From contig CP034120.1 of NCBI GenBank assembly GCA_003856375.1, forward strand, positions 2,294,001 to 2,358,000: 64,000 nt of DNA. Reading direction: 5' to 3'. The notes below the pieces were generated by a model. That model ran no database searches. It was not told where the DNA came from and worked only from the letters and a program-made list of their open reading frames with translations. Position 1 is the stretch's first letter; each line of letters opens with the position of its first letter. Below are positions 9,117-17,386 of this stretch, piece after piece. The stretch comes from Glaciecola amylolytica. Lineage in GTDB: Bacteria > Bacteroidota > Bacteroidia > Flavobacteriales_D > Crocinitomicaceae. Position numbers and translations under genes: made by a program.

Positions 9117-10502
9117 ATGGAAGATTTCAGAGATCACATCGCAACAGTCAACAAGCAAGGAAAGCGTGTTTGGATTTATCCGAAAAAACCGGGTGGCCGT
9201 TTAACCAACAGGCGCAAACTGGTCAGCTATTCCCTCCTGGCCTTTCTCCTTGCTGCACCATGGATTCAGGTAAATGGCAGTCAATTGCTCGAATTCAATA
9301 TTCTGGAACGCAAATTCAGCATTTTCGGAGCCACATTCTGGCCACAGGATTTTTACATCTTCGCTATTTTACTGGTCATCGGAATCGTTTTCGTTATTCT
9401 CTTCACCATCGTTTACGGCCGGATTTTCTGTGGCTGGATCTGTCCGCAGACCATTTTTATGGAGTTCGTTTTCCGGCAGGTCGAATATTGGATCGACGGA
9501 GACTGGAAACATCAGCAAGCTTTGGATAAAGCTCCGTGGGATGCGAAAAAGTGGGGGAAACGCATTTTAAAACACGGAGTCTTCTGGCTCATTTCCTTTG
9601 TGATTGCGAATGTCTTTCTGGCTTACATCATCGGTTCCAAAGAATTAATCCGGATTCAGACAGAGCCTCTAAGTCAGCATATCGTCGGATTCAGCGCTAT
9701 TATCATCTTCACGACTTTGTTCTATTTCGTGTTTTCCAATCTAAGAGAACAGGTTTGTACCACCATTTGTCCTTACGGAAGATTACAAGGCGTTTTGCTC
9801 GACAAAAATTCCATGGTGGTGGCGTATGACCATGTGCGTGGTGAGCAGCGGGCGAAGTTTAAAAAGAATGAAAATCGTCCGGAAACCGGAAAAGGAGATT
9901 GTATTGATTGCCATCAATGTGTTCATGTCTGTCCGACCGGAATTGATATCCGGAACGGAACGCAGCTTGAATGCGTAAACTGCACGGCTTGTATTGATGC
10001 CTGCGATACCATGATGGACGGAGTTGGTTTGGAACGCGGTCTCATTCGGATTGTTTCAGAGAACGGAATTGTGAACCGCACGCGTTTTCAATGGACCACG
10101 CGCGTGATTTCCTACACGGCTGTTTTGGTGATTTTGATTGGCATTTTGACCGTATTGCTTGTCAATCGCTCTGATTTCAGTACGACGATTCTTCGACAGC
10201 GGGGTTCTACCTTCCAGATCGATGCCAAAAATCACATTACCAACATTTTTGAAATTGATTTGACGAATAAAACAAAGCATTCTTTCGAGGTAAAACTGCT
10301 TTCATCCGATCCTGACGTGAAGTTTCAGATTGCGAGTGATCAAATCACCTTAAAGGGAGAAAAACATCTTCGGGAACGCTTCATTGCACGGTTTCCATAT
10401 AAAGTGATCGAACACGGAACAAAGAAAATCGATGTGATCGTGATTGGAAACGGAGAAGAAATCGACCGGGTTTCGATTAAGTTGATCGGACCGAGTTTTT
10501 AA
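9117..10502 (+). CDS. ccoG: cbb3 oxidase accessory protein CcoG (FixG/RdxA family)
   Basis: 461 residues with five or so membrane helices. A conserved CGWICPQ motif after the second helix, a TTICPYGR motif, and a double ferredoxin-type cluster site (CIDCHQCVHVCP and CVNCTACIDACD, about residues 262-300) are all visible. The last 110 residues form the FixG C-terminal Ig-like domain. CcoG is an inner-membrane iron-sulfur protein that reduces copper for cbb3 assembly. It starts 6 nt after the terminator T-run, and its own promoter is not obvious, so partial read-through is likely. Confidence 0.95.
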   Translation: MEDFRDHIATVNKQGKRVWIYPKKPGGRLTNRRKLVSYSLLAFLLAAPWIQVNGSQLLEFNILERKFSIFGATFWPQDFYIFAILLVIGIVFVILFTIVYGRIFCGWICPQTIFMEFVFRQVEYWIDGDWKHQQALDKAPWDAKKWGKRILKHGVFWLISFVIANVFLAYIIGSKELIRIQTEPLSQHIVGFSAIIIFTTLFYFVFSNLREQVCTTICPYGRLQGVLLDKNSMVVAYDHVRGEQRAKFKKNENRPETGKGDCIDCHQCVHVCPTGIDIRNGTQLECVNCTACIDACDTMMDGVGLERGLIRIVSENGIVNRTRFQWTTRVISYTAVLVILIGILTVLLVNRSDFSTTILRQRGSTFQIDAKNHITNIFEIDLTNKTKHSFEVKLLSSDPDVKFQIASDQITLKGEKHLRERFIARFPYKVIEHGTKKIDVIVIGNGEEIDRVSIKLIGPSF

Positions 10503-10530
10503 TAACATTACGAATTAAACAACTAAAAAT

Positions 10531-10953
10531 ATGAACTGGGGAAAGGGAATCGTGATCGGAATGGCGCTGTTTATGGGATTTATCATCACATTAGTGACCA
10601 TTATGATGCGGCAGGATATTGATCTGGTACGGGAAGATTATTATCAACAGGAATTGGAGTACAACATTCAATATAATGCCGAATCGAATTATCTGAATGC
10701 ACAAAAAGGTATTGAAATCGAGCCGAAAGCGGATACTTTGTTTCTGCGTTTTCCCGCTGATTTTCAAACAGGAAAAGCAACTATTCAGCTGCAACGTCCA
10801 AACAATAAAGATCTGGACATCCAATTGACGATCGATGTGCGGGAACAGGTAAAAATTCCGCTGAAACACATTGAAAAAGGGCAATTCAACTGCACTGTTT
10901 CCGGAATTTATCAAGGAAAAAAATATCAAATGAGTCAACAGCTTGTGTTATGA
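10531..10953 (+). CDS. ccoH: FixH/CcoH family assembly protein
   Basis: 140 residues: one N-terminal membrane helix (about 6-27), the motif QDIDLVREDYYQQELEYN typical of the family, and an Ig-like periplasmic C-terminus. FixH/CcoH assists maturation of the cbb3 complex. It follows ccoG by 28 nt and overlaps the next gene by 4 nt (ATGA). Confidence 0.9.
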   Translation: MNWGKGIVIGMALFMGFIITLVTIMMRQDIDLVREDYYQQELEYNIQYNAESNYLNAQKGIEIEPKADTLFLRFPADFQTGKATIQLQRPNNKDLDIQLTIDVREQVKIPLKHIEKGQFNCTVSGIYQGKKYQMSQQLVL

Positions 10954-11693
10954 CATTTTATCTGAGTTTGTTTCTTTTGGGGTTGGCAAGTTCGTTTCAC
11001 TGCATGACCATGTGCGGACCGATTTCCATGGCATTGCCTTTGAACAGACAATCCAATAAAACATTGATAGGAGGAATTCTGTCCAACAACATCGGCCGAA
11101 TGGCAACTTACACTTTTCTGGGGCTCATCCTGGGAACGATCGGTTTTTCATTGGGAATCTTTCGTTTTTTTCAAATCGGAAGCATCTTCTTCGGGTTGGT
11201 TCTCATTGTGCTTGCCTGGCGCCGGCAATGGATCAACAAACTGGAGTTCCGGAATCATTCTCTGAATCAGTGGACTTCCCGCAAAATGGGTTCTCTGCTC
11301 AAACAGCAGGGAACTTTCAGATTGTTTCTCATTGGTTTGTTGAATGGTTTGCTTCCCTGCGGAATGATCTTTTTGGCCCTGGCCTCTTCCCTGCTGGCAT
11401 CCAATCCGTGGGAAACCGCGCTGGGAATGAGTTTTTTCGGTTTGGGAACTTTACCGGGAATGATCAGTGTGGCTTTTTTTGCACAAAAAATGGGACAATC
11501 CTTCCGGGGCAAATTGACGCATATTTATCCGTATTTACTCACCTTGATCGGAATTCTGGTTATTCTGCGCGGTACTAATCTCGGAATTCCTTATTTAAGC
11601 CCGAAGATCGAGACAAATCAGCGTTCCGAACATCAAACAGACAGTGAAACACTCCGAAAACAAGTGATGTGTCACTCAACGAAGGGAAACTAA
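10950..11693 (+). CDS. Sulfite exporter TauE/SafE-like (UreH-type) membrane protein
   Basis: 247 residues, about six membrane helices. The N-terminus holds HCMTMCGPISMALPL, the signature of the UreH/TauE branch regularly found after cco genes, and a second half-motif GLLPCGMIFLALA. The paired C and H residues suggest a metal or thiol role; members are thought to help copper handling for cbb3 oxidase, but the substrate is unproven. The polar 40-residue C-terminal tail is not conserved in sequence that I recognise. It is translationally coupled to ccoH and ends the locus. Confidence 0.8.
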   Translation: MTFYLSLFLLGLASSFHCMTMCGPISMALPLNRQSNKTLIGGILSNNIGRMATYTFLGLILGTIGFSLGIFRFFQIGSIFFGLVLIVLAWRRQWINKLEFRNHSLNQWTSRKMGSLLKQQGTFRLFLIGLLNGLLPCGMIFLALASSLLASNPWETALGMSFFGLGTLPGMISVAFFAQKMGQSFRGKLTHIYPYLLTLIGILVILRGTNLGIPYLSPKIETNQRSEHQTDSETLRKQVMCHSTKGN

Positions 11694-11709
11694 TTGCGAA
11701 TGCTTCATT

Positions 11710-12639
11710 TTAAAGCTTTTCCACCTTAATGACTACTCTTCCTTCTTCGCAGTCTTTCACATCTTTTCCTGAACGTTTGGGAACATAGAGAATTCTCTTT
11801 TTCTGACGCTTATTCTTCTGTTTGGAAGATTTGATATTCGTTGTCACAATGATCTGATCATAAACCAGCGGAATGAAAACCTTTCCGTTGTTGTCCACAA
11901 AACCAAACTTCGCCTTGTCCATCACGAGCGCATATCCGCAATACAAATCATTGAATTTCCCGATGCTGTCATACTTTTTAGTCCATTCGGGAAGTCCTTT
12001 TGCTTCTATAAATTCTTCACGAGATTTATCCTCCGTATATCCCAACACAACGGTTGTTGGTTTCGGTAAGGAAACGGTATCAATTCCGGATTTCTGTGAA
12101 ACAGACTTCAACGAATTCGTCTCGATATTGGTGTGATTTACTCCGGAAGCAATTCCTTTTTTCAGAGTCGCCGATGCAGAAACTTTCAAATCTGCGGTTT
12201 GGTCAGAACAACTATCAGAAGAGTGAATAAGAGAACTTTTATCTCCTGAAAGGTTTGGCTGATTTGTTGATTCGTCTGCTGATAAAGCAAGATCATTCTG
12301 CTTCTCTGAAAGTGCTTCCGATTGATTGATTTGGTGTGATTTATCTTCTGTTTTTTTGTTTTGAACCCAATAAACGATTCCAACCGTTGCAGCAATTGTT
12401 AATACGCCGGCAATTGTAAACTGTTTGATCCGAAGATTTCTGAAATAAGATTTGCCCACCTGCTGAACCATTACCCGCTGTGAAGCTCTTTTTGCCGCAG
12501 ATTGAACGAGTTGATGCAATTCCAATTCTTCGCGCAAAGCTTCATTTCCGGCTAATTCCTGTTCAAAAGCGATTTTTCCTTCTTCGGAAAGTTCATTTTG
12601 CAAGTAACGCTCTATCAGTTGATTCCAATTTGTTTCCAT
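11710..12639 (-). CDS. Probable anti-sigma factor with WG-like repeat
   Basis: 309 residues. The N-terminal 65 residues (starting METNWNQLIERYLQNELSEE) match the cytoplasmic part of Bacteroidota anti-sigma proteins, followed by one membrane helix (about 74-91), a long S/T/N-rich periplasmic linker, and a C-terminal WG-repeat-like segment (FGFVDNNGKVFIPLVYD). The gene starts 3 nt after the stop codon of the ECF sigma factor, so the two form an operon. Inference: it holds the sigma factor at the membrane and releases it on an envelope signal. The classical zinc anti-sigma motif is not visible. Confidence 0.7.
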   Translation of the reverse strand: METNWNQLIERYLQNELSEEGKIAFEQELAGNEALREELELHQLVQSAAKRASQRVMVQQVGKSYFRNLRIKQFTIAGVLTIAATVGIVYWVQNKKTEDKSHQINQSEALSEKQNDLALSADESTNQPNLSGDKSSLIHSSDSCSDQTADLKVSASATLKKGIASGVNHTNIETNSLKSVSQKSGIDTVSLPKPTTVVLGYTEDKSREEFIEAKGLPEWTKKYDSIGKFNDLYCGYALVMDKAKFGFVDNNGKVFIPLVYDQIIVTTNIKSSKQKNKRQKKRILYVPKRSGKDVKDCEEGRVVIKVEKL

Positions 12640-12642
12640 GCA

Positions 12643-13173
12643 TTAAAATTTAATTGGTTCAACCTGTAATTCATTTTCATTGATCAATTCCTTTGCTTTT
12701 TGCAAGCAGCGGTATTTCTGTGCCTTCGCAACTTTGTCGTTTCGCAAGCCGATCTTTTTGGCAATGTCTACCATGTTCCATCCCAAACCGTAAAACAACT
12801 GCAGCAGTTCCTGACATTGAGCTCCCAATTTTCCCAGAGTGGATTCCACTTCCCGGATCTTCATTTCTTTTTCCATCCATTGATCTTCCTGCGCTGGAAG
12901 CTCCATTTGCAATTCGGTTGTTCCGTTCTTTTGTTCTTTTCTGGCCTGATTGTACCACAATAATTTACAGGTATTCCGCACGTAGAAAAAAGGTTCTACG
13001 GTCAATTCAAAGTCGGAGGATTCTCTTTTCCGGACATAAATCAACAAAGCTTCCTGAAAAATATCTTCCGCACTCAGCGAATCGCAGCCCAAAGTCTTCA
13101 GATATTTCCGGACATCCGGCCATTTCCGATAGAGCTGTTTCAATTCCTGTTGTATGTTTTTAGGTTCAATCAT
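12643..13173 (-). CDS. ECF-type RNA polymerase sigma-70 family factor
   Basis: 176 residues. Region 2 is recognised by LSAEDIFQEALLIYVRKRE and the following segment that contacts the -10 element; region 4 is the C-terminal helix-turn-helix around CQELLQLFYGLGWNMVDIAKKIGLRND. The spacing fits an extracytoplasmic function sigma factor. It is cotranscribed with the downstream membrane protein, its probable inhibitor. Its regulon cannot be read here. Confidence 0.88.
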   Translation of the reverse strand: MIEPKNIQQELKQLYRKWPDVRKYLKTLGCDSLSAEDIFQEALLIYVRKRESSDFELTVEPFFYVRNTCKLLWYNQARKEQKNGTTELQMELPAQEDQWMEKEMKIREVESTLGKLGAQCQELLQLFYGLGWNMVDIAKKIGLRNDKVAKAQKYRCLQKAKELINENELQVEPIKF

Positions 13174-13477
13174 GAAGGCATTTTGATTCTAATGTGGCAA
13201 AAATGAAAAGGTAAACAGAATTCATTCAAAATTATTCAATTAAAAATTAATTGACTTATCCGAGTATCTAGTTGATACATTCTTTTTCCCCGCAGATGGT
13301 GCGGATTACGCAGATATTAAATAAATTCATAATCTGCGCTATAATTTTCGTACAAAACTAAAAGTGAAAAGTTATGAATGACCCATTCATTTTAATGACA
13401 TTTCACACTTTTGAGAAAAATCAATTTCCAAACAATAAAACTGCCTCTTTTTCATTAATCGAAATAAAACAGTTTGA
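13174..13477. other. Intergenic stretch, 304 bp, with a dispersed repeat
   Basis: Separates the divergent sigma factor and a small membrane protein. It holds the repeat listed at 13264-13359 and a short perfect hairpin ATGAATG-acc-CATTCAT (13374-13390). No gene seen. Confidence 0.5.
13264..13359. repeat. Dispersed intergenic repeat, copy A
   Basis: About 95 bp that matches 22799-22888 closely: both share TCTAGTTGA, CCCGCAGAT, CGGATTACGCAGATATTAAAT and a final CGTACAAAAC. Begins with a small hairpin GTATC-tagtt-GATAC. Non-coding. Confidence 0.75.
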
Positions 13478-13864
13478 ATGACAACCACGGAAATCATCAG
13501 TGTTGCAATCATTTACCTCGTCACTCCTATTTGCGGACTGATCTATTTTTTGCATCTCTGTGAGAAAATGAAAAAGGAAAATGTTTCCAATGCTCCGGTC
13601 GAAGAGCTTTTCGGAATTTTCGGGATCTATGGAATGTTGTTGGTCATTTTTTTATCGGCTTTGTTCTGGGGTTGGTCGGGAGTGGCTTTGCTGGGAATGG
13701 TTTTCCTGGTTTTCATCGCTCCGCTTCTGATGGCCTGGATTTCGATTCGTTTAAGGAAGCGAAAAGGTTTTTCGAAGTATCATTTGTTTGTTTTGAATGC
13801 CGCAATGCTTTATTTCGTGATTTTGCCGGTTTGTTTGGTGATTCTGTATTTTACTGATAAGTGA
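13478..13864 (+). CDS. Small multi-pass membrane protein, unknown
   Basis: 128 residues with four predicted membrane helices (about 6-26, 46-66, 70-91, 103-125) and a basic cytoplasmic loop RLRKRKG between the third and fourth. I do not recognise a family. It stands alone between the sigma factor and the A/T-rich cassette. Confidence 0.65.
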   Translation: MTTTEIISVAIIYLVTPICGLIYFLHLCEKMKKENVSNAPVEELFGIFGIYGMLLVIFLSALFWGWSGVALLGMVFLVFIAPLLMAWISIRLRKRKGFSKYHLFVLNAAMLYFVILPVCLVILYFTDK

Positions 13865-13910
13865 TTTAATACGATGTTTACTACGTTCTTTGCCATTGCC
13901 GCAAAGAAGA

Positions 13911-13928
13911 ATCCGTCAACTGACGGAT
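13911..13928. terminator. Hairpin downstream of the membrane protein
   Basis: ATCCGTCA and TGACGGAT flank a 2-nt loop (perfect 8-bp inverted repeat). No T-run follows, so termination is uncertain; it abuts the dispersed repeat that starts at 13926. Confidence 0.4.
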
Positions 13929-13966
13929 GAAGACGGAGCATAGTCTGAAAAGACATCATGCAAGGT
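13926..13966. repeat. Second dispersed repeat, copy A
   Basis: About 40 bp (GAAGACGGAGCATAGTC ... ATGCAAGGT) repeated with few changes at 43422-43461 and, more weakly, at 3631-3671. Always intergenic. Confidence 0.6.
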
Positions 13967-14122
13967 ACAAAGGTCTAGAGCATTTAAATCTTTCTTCGAA
14001 ACAATTAATCTGTTCGTTGTGAAATTTTTTTTTTGAAAAAATTGTTAGTTTAGTAACATAGAATTTATCAACTGGTTTTATACCAACTACGAAGAAGTAA
14101 ACACTAAATATAAATTCACTGA

Positions 14123-14962
14123 ATGGAAAAAAAAGACATTCCTAATTGTTTTATCATAATGCCAATTAGCGATTCTCCGGAACATGAATCTGGGCATTTT
14201 ATGAGAGTATATGAAGATATTATTCAACCCTCAGTTATAAGCGCAGGGTATCATCCTCAAAGGGCAGATGAAGTTAATGAAACAAATTTTATTCATTTAG
14301 ATATTCTTAAAAAGCTTATTGATGCTCCAATAGCGATTTGCGATTTGAGTACCAGAAATCCAAATGTTCTCTTTGAATTGGGTATAAGACAAGCTTTTGA
14401 TAAACCTGTTGTACTAATTCAAGAAAAAGGAACACCAAAAATTTTTGACATTGGTCCATTGAGATATCTTGAATACTCTAAGGATATGAAATATCATGAA
14501 GTACTTAAAACTCAGGAGGAATTAAAAAATGCTATTGAAGCTACAAAAGCTGCAGAAGGTGACAGTGGAAATATAAATTCTATTGTCAGACTAATGGCTT
14601 TAACATCACCCGCTTCTATTCCCAATTTAGAAGCCAATAATAAAGAGGCATTAGCAATGGATGTACTTCAAACTCAATTGAATGACATCCGTAAAATGAT
14701 GGAAATGACAATGATTAATGGTCGAAGAGAAGGAAATAAAGGAAATATTTCAGCAATTGAATATGAACGTATTTCTTCTAAGCTTGAGAGATTGTTGAAT
14801 TCAAATCAGAAGATTCCTCTTTCAAAAGCACATAAGGAACTACGCCAACTAATTATGGATACTGAGGAAGTAATGATGAACTGTAATAATGAAAGTGATC
14901 ACAGAATGTTCAGATATTTAATGGAAAGAATCCATAAGGCAGAGAGAGATTTAGAATTTTAA
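14123..14962 (+). CDS. TIR-like / nucleoside deoxyribosyltransferase-like protein (defence candidate)
   Basis: 279 residues. The N-terminal 140 residues look like the flavodoxin-like fold shared by nucleoside 2-deoxyribosyltransferases and bacterial TIR-like proteins: FIIMPISDS at strand one, a RVYEDII helix, AGYHPQRADE, then APIAICDLSTRNPNVLFELG and KPVVLIQ. E85 in NVLFELG is in the position of the catalytic glutamate of these enzymes, with D74 and N79 just before it. Proteins of this type cleave nucleotides or NAD+ in immune signalling or act as nucleotide sensors. The C-terminal half is helical with charged repeats and no motif I can name. Base composition is clearly more A/T-rich than its neighbours. 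It is followed 20 nt later by a membrane protein, so the two probably act together. Activity is inferred, not shown. Confidence 0.65.
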   Translation: MEKKDIPNCFIIMPISDSPEHESGHFMRVYEDIIQPSVISAGYHPQRADEVNETNFIHLDILKKLIDAPIAICDLSTRNPNVLFELGIRQAFDKPVVLIQEKGTPKIFDIGPLRYLEYSKDMKYHEVLKTQEELKNAIEATKAAEGDSGNINSIVRLMALTSPASIPNLEANNKEALAMDVLQTQLNDIRKMMEMTMINGRREGNKGNISAIEYERISSKLERLLNSNQKIPLSKAHKELRQLIMDTEEVMMNCNNESDHRMFRYLMERIHKAERDLEF

Positions 14963-14982
14963 TTCTATCAAAATAAATTATT

Positions 14983-15645
14983 ATGAACATTCTATCAAAA
15001 ATACCTGAATCGTTAGATTACGGAATAGAATTAATAAACAAGGTTGACTCCTTTTACAATTCTGCATGGGATAAATTAATTCTAATCGGATCAATATCCT
15101 TTGCTGTAATTGGCTTACTTGTTCCATTTATAATACAGTGGTATCAAAAAAAATCTTTGAAAGTAAGTGAAGAATTACTAAAAAAGGAAATGGAAAGTCA
15201 ATCCATTAAACTGAAAACTGAAATACTTGAAGATATTAATACAACATTAGAAGAGCGAATTAAAAATTTTGAGAATACTATTAATGAATTAAATGCCTCT
15301 ACAACAGCAAAAACATTCCATCTTCAAGGAAATGGTAATTTAAACAACAAAATATATACATCAGCATTGGTAGATTATTTTGTAGCTGCTAAGAACTATT
15401 TAATTGGAAATGATTATCTCAACCTACAAATTGTTCTGAATCTGATAAGTAAAGATTGTATACCAAATCTTTCTGAAGAAGAACTAAACGACTTAAAAAT
15501 AACACATGATTGCAATTTAGACATCCTACTAAATAATTTAAATGACAATGATGAAAAAGGGGCTTTCAGTCAAATAATCAGAAGTATTCGTCTGGCTTTA
15601 ACTAAATTACCTAAAACTATTAGCGAGAAGAAAATAAAGACATAA
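14983..15645 (+). CDS. Membrane-anchored coiled-coil protein, partner of the TIR-like gene
   Basis: 220 residues. One membrane helix at about 32-53, a long charged coiled coil (about 62-106), then a helical C-terminal domain with a TPR-like segment (about 125-180). No enzyme motif. The A/T content matches the preceding gene (for example about 25% G+C in 15181-15300, against about 45% at 16081-16140), and the 20-nt spacing implies one transcript. In a two-gene immune unit such a protein could be the membrane-located sensor or effector; that is inference. I do not recognise the family. Confidence 0.6.
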   Translation: MNILSKIPESLDYGIELINKVDSFYNSAWDKLILIGSISFAVIGLLVPFIIQWYQKKSLKVSEELLKKEMESQSIKLKTEILEDINTTLEERIKNFENTINELNASTTAKTFHLQGNGNLNNKIYTSALVDYFVAAKNYLIGNDYLNLQIVLNLISKDCIPNLSEEELNDLKITHDCNLDILLNNLNDNDEKGAFSQIIRSIRLALTKLPKTISEKKIKT

Positions 15646-15742
15646 TATTTCCTTTCACTGATCTTTTTAAATTTCCTTAATTCTCACCCAACATTCATCC
15701 ATTACATTTGATTTTTAGGTATCTTTTATCAAAACAAACTTT

Positions 15743-17275
15743 ATGGATGACGTTGACAATATCGAACTCACCTATTTAAACATTACAGACTACGAGGCAC
15801 TGAAGGAAGCCATGGTCGAATCCTATACAGGTTTGGCAAATCCTTACTGGACAAGAAAACAGGTCGAAACGCTGATCAATCAGTTTCCGGAAGGACAAGT
15901 TGCTATTAAAGTCAACCAGCAAATTGCGGGGGTTGCACTTTCTATCATTGTGGATTCTTCCAAATTCGAGCATTTGCATACCTACAAACAGATTACCGGA
16001 AATTATACCTTCAAAACACATCGTCCGGATGGAAATGTGCTTTACGGAATTGATGTTTTTATCAAAAAAGAATTCCGCGGACTGCGGCTCGGACGGCGTT
16101 TATATGATTACCGCAAGGAATTGTGCGAAAAATTGAATCTGAAAAGTATTGCCTTCGGTGGACGAATTCCGAATTATCACCATTACGCAAAGGATATGAC
16201 GCCGCGTGAATACATTGAAAAAGTAAAACGGAAGGAAATTCACGATCCGGTGCTCGATTTTCAGATGTCGAATGACTTTCACCCGTCTAAAATCCTGAAA
16301 AACTACCTGGAAGGCGACTCTCATTCGAAAGATTATGCCGTGCTTCTGGAATGGGACAATTTGTACTACGAGAAAAAGAGTGAAGCTCCAAGTGCGATCA
16401 AAACCGTTGTTCGTTTGGGATTGATTCAGTGGCAGATGCGCCCCTACTCCAATATGGAAGATCTGATGCAGCAGGCAGAATACTTCGTCGATGCCGTTTC
16501 GGGTTATCGTTCGGACTTTGCGCTCTTTCCCGAGTTTTTCAATGCGCCCTTGATGGCTGAAAACAATCACTTGTCAGAACCGCAGGCCATTCGCGAATTG
16601 GCGAAATATACCAACGAGATCGTGCAGCAATTTTCGAAACTGGCAATCAGTTATAACATCAATATCATTACGGGAAGTATGCCCGAAATCCAGCACGACC
16701 GCTTGTTTAATGTCGGGTATTTGTGTCATCGGGACGGGAGAATTGAACGCTTTGAAAAGATTCACGTAACTCCCGACGAAGCAAAAATCTGGGGAATGGA
16801 AGGTGGAAATCACCTCGAAGTTTTCGATACGGATTGCGGAAAAATCGGTATTCTGATCTGTTATGACGTGGAATTCCCGGAATTGAGCCGTTTATTGGCC
16901 GGCGAAGGAATGGATATTTTATTCGTTCCCTTTCTGACGGATACGCAAAACGGATATTCCCGTGTGCGCAACTGTTCGCAGGCTCGTGCCATTGAAAATG
17001 AATGTTATGTTGCCATTGCCGGAAGCGTGGGGAATTTACCGAATGTACACAACATGGATATTCAGTACGCGCAATCGATTGTGTTTACTCCCTGCGATTT
17101 TGCCTTTCCTTCCAACGGAATCAAAGCGGAAGCCACTCCGAATACCGAGATGATCCTGATTGCAGATGTCGATATTACCTTGTTGCGGGAATTAAATCAA
17201 TTCGGTTCGGTTAGAAACCTCAAAGACCGGAGAACGGATATTTATGATTTGAAAAAGAAGAAAAAGAAAGAGTGA
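15743..17275 (+). CDS. Fused GNAT acetyltransferase - carbon-nitrogen hydrolase
   Basis: 510 residues. Residues about 8-210 are a GNAT N-acetyltransferase with the acetyl-CoA loop FRGLRLGRRLYD (111-122). Residues about 222-500 are a nitrilase-superfamily amidase with the full triad: E264 (FPEFF), K339 (FEKIHV) and C373 (LICYDVEFPE). The arrangement is known as a bifunctional family in bacteria, but its substrate is not established. The ATG at 15743 gives the expected N-terminus. The end is a run of lysines. A split version of the same domain pair lies at 41824-43346. Normal base composition returns here after the A/T-rich cassette. Confidence 0.9.
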   Translation: MDDVDNIELTYLNITDYEALKEAMVESYTGLANPYWTRKQVETLINQFPEGQVAIKVNQQIAGVALSIIVDSSKFEHLHTYKQITGNYTFKTHRPDGNVLYGIDVFIKKEFRGLRLGRRLYDYRKELCEKLNLKSIAFGGRIPNYHHYAKDMTPREYIEKVKRKEIHDPVLDFQMSNDFHPSKILKNYLEGDSHSKDYAVLLEWDNLYYEKKSEAPSAIKTVVRLGLIQWQMRPYSNMEDLMQQAEYFVDAVSGYRSDFALFPEFFNAPLMAENNHLSEPQAIRELAKYTNEIVQQFSKLAISYNINIITGSMPEIQHDRLFNVGYLCHRDGRIERFEKIHVTPDEAKIWGMEGGNHLEVFDTDCGKIGILICYDVEFPELSRLLAGEGMDILFVPFLTDTQNGYSRVRNCSQARAIENECYVAIAGSVGNLPNVHNMDIQYAQSIVFTPCDFAFPSNGIKAEATPNTEMILIADVDITLLRELNQFGSVRNLKDRRTDIYDLKKKKKKE

Positions 17276-17345
17276 ATTCAATTCAAAATGAAAATTTCGA
17301 ACTTGAAGTATCGATCTTTAAAATGAAACGTTCGTAATTAAAAAA

Positions 17346-17372
17346 TTGGTCTCATTATTGCATAGAATTTTG
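17346..17372 (+). promoter_or_regulatory. Candidate promoter of the YxSQA repeat protein
   Basis: TTG (17346-17348), a 16-nt spacer, then GAATTTTG, one mismatch from TAnnTTTG. It ends 14 nt before the start codon. Confidence 0.4.
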
Positions 17373-17386
17373 TCAAATAAAAAAAC

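Noticed and set aside
9117-9529. Overlapping ORFs in other frames of ccoG
   Set aside because: They are shadows: their products are Arg/Ser/His-rich with no domain, and the ccoG frame has clear motifs.
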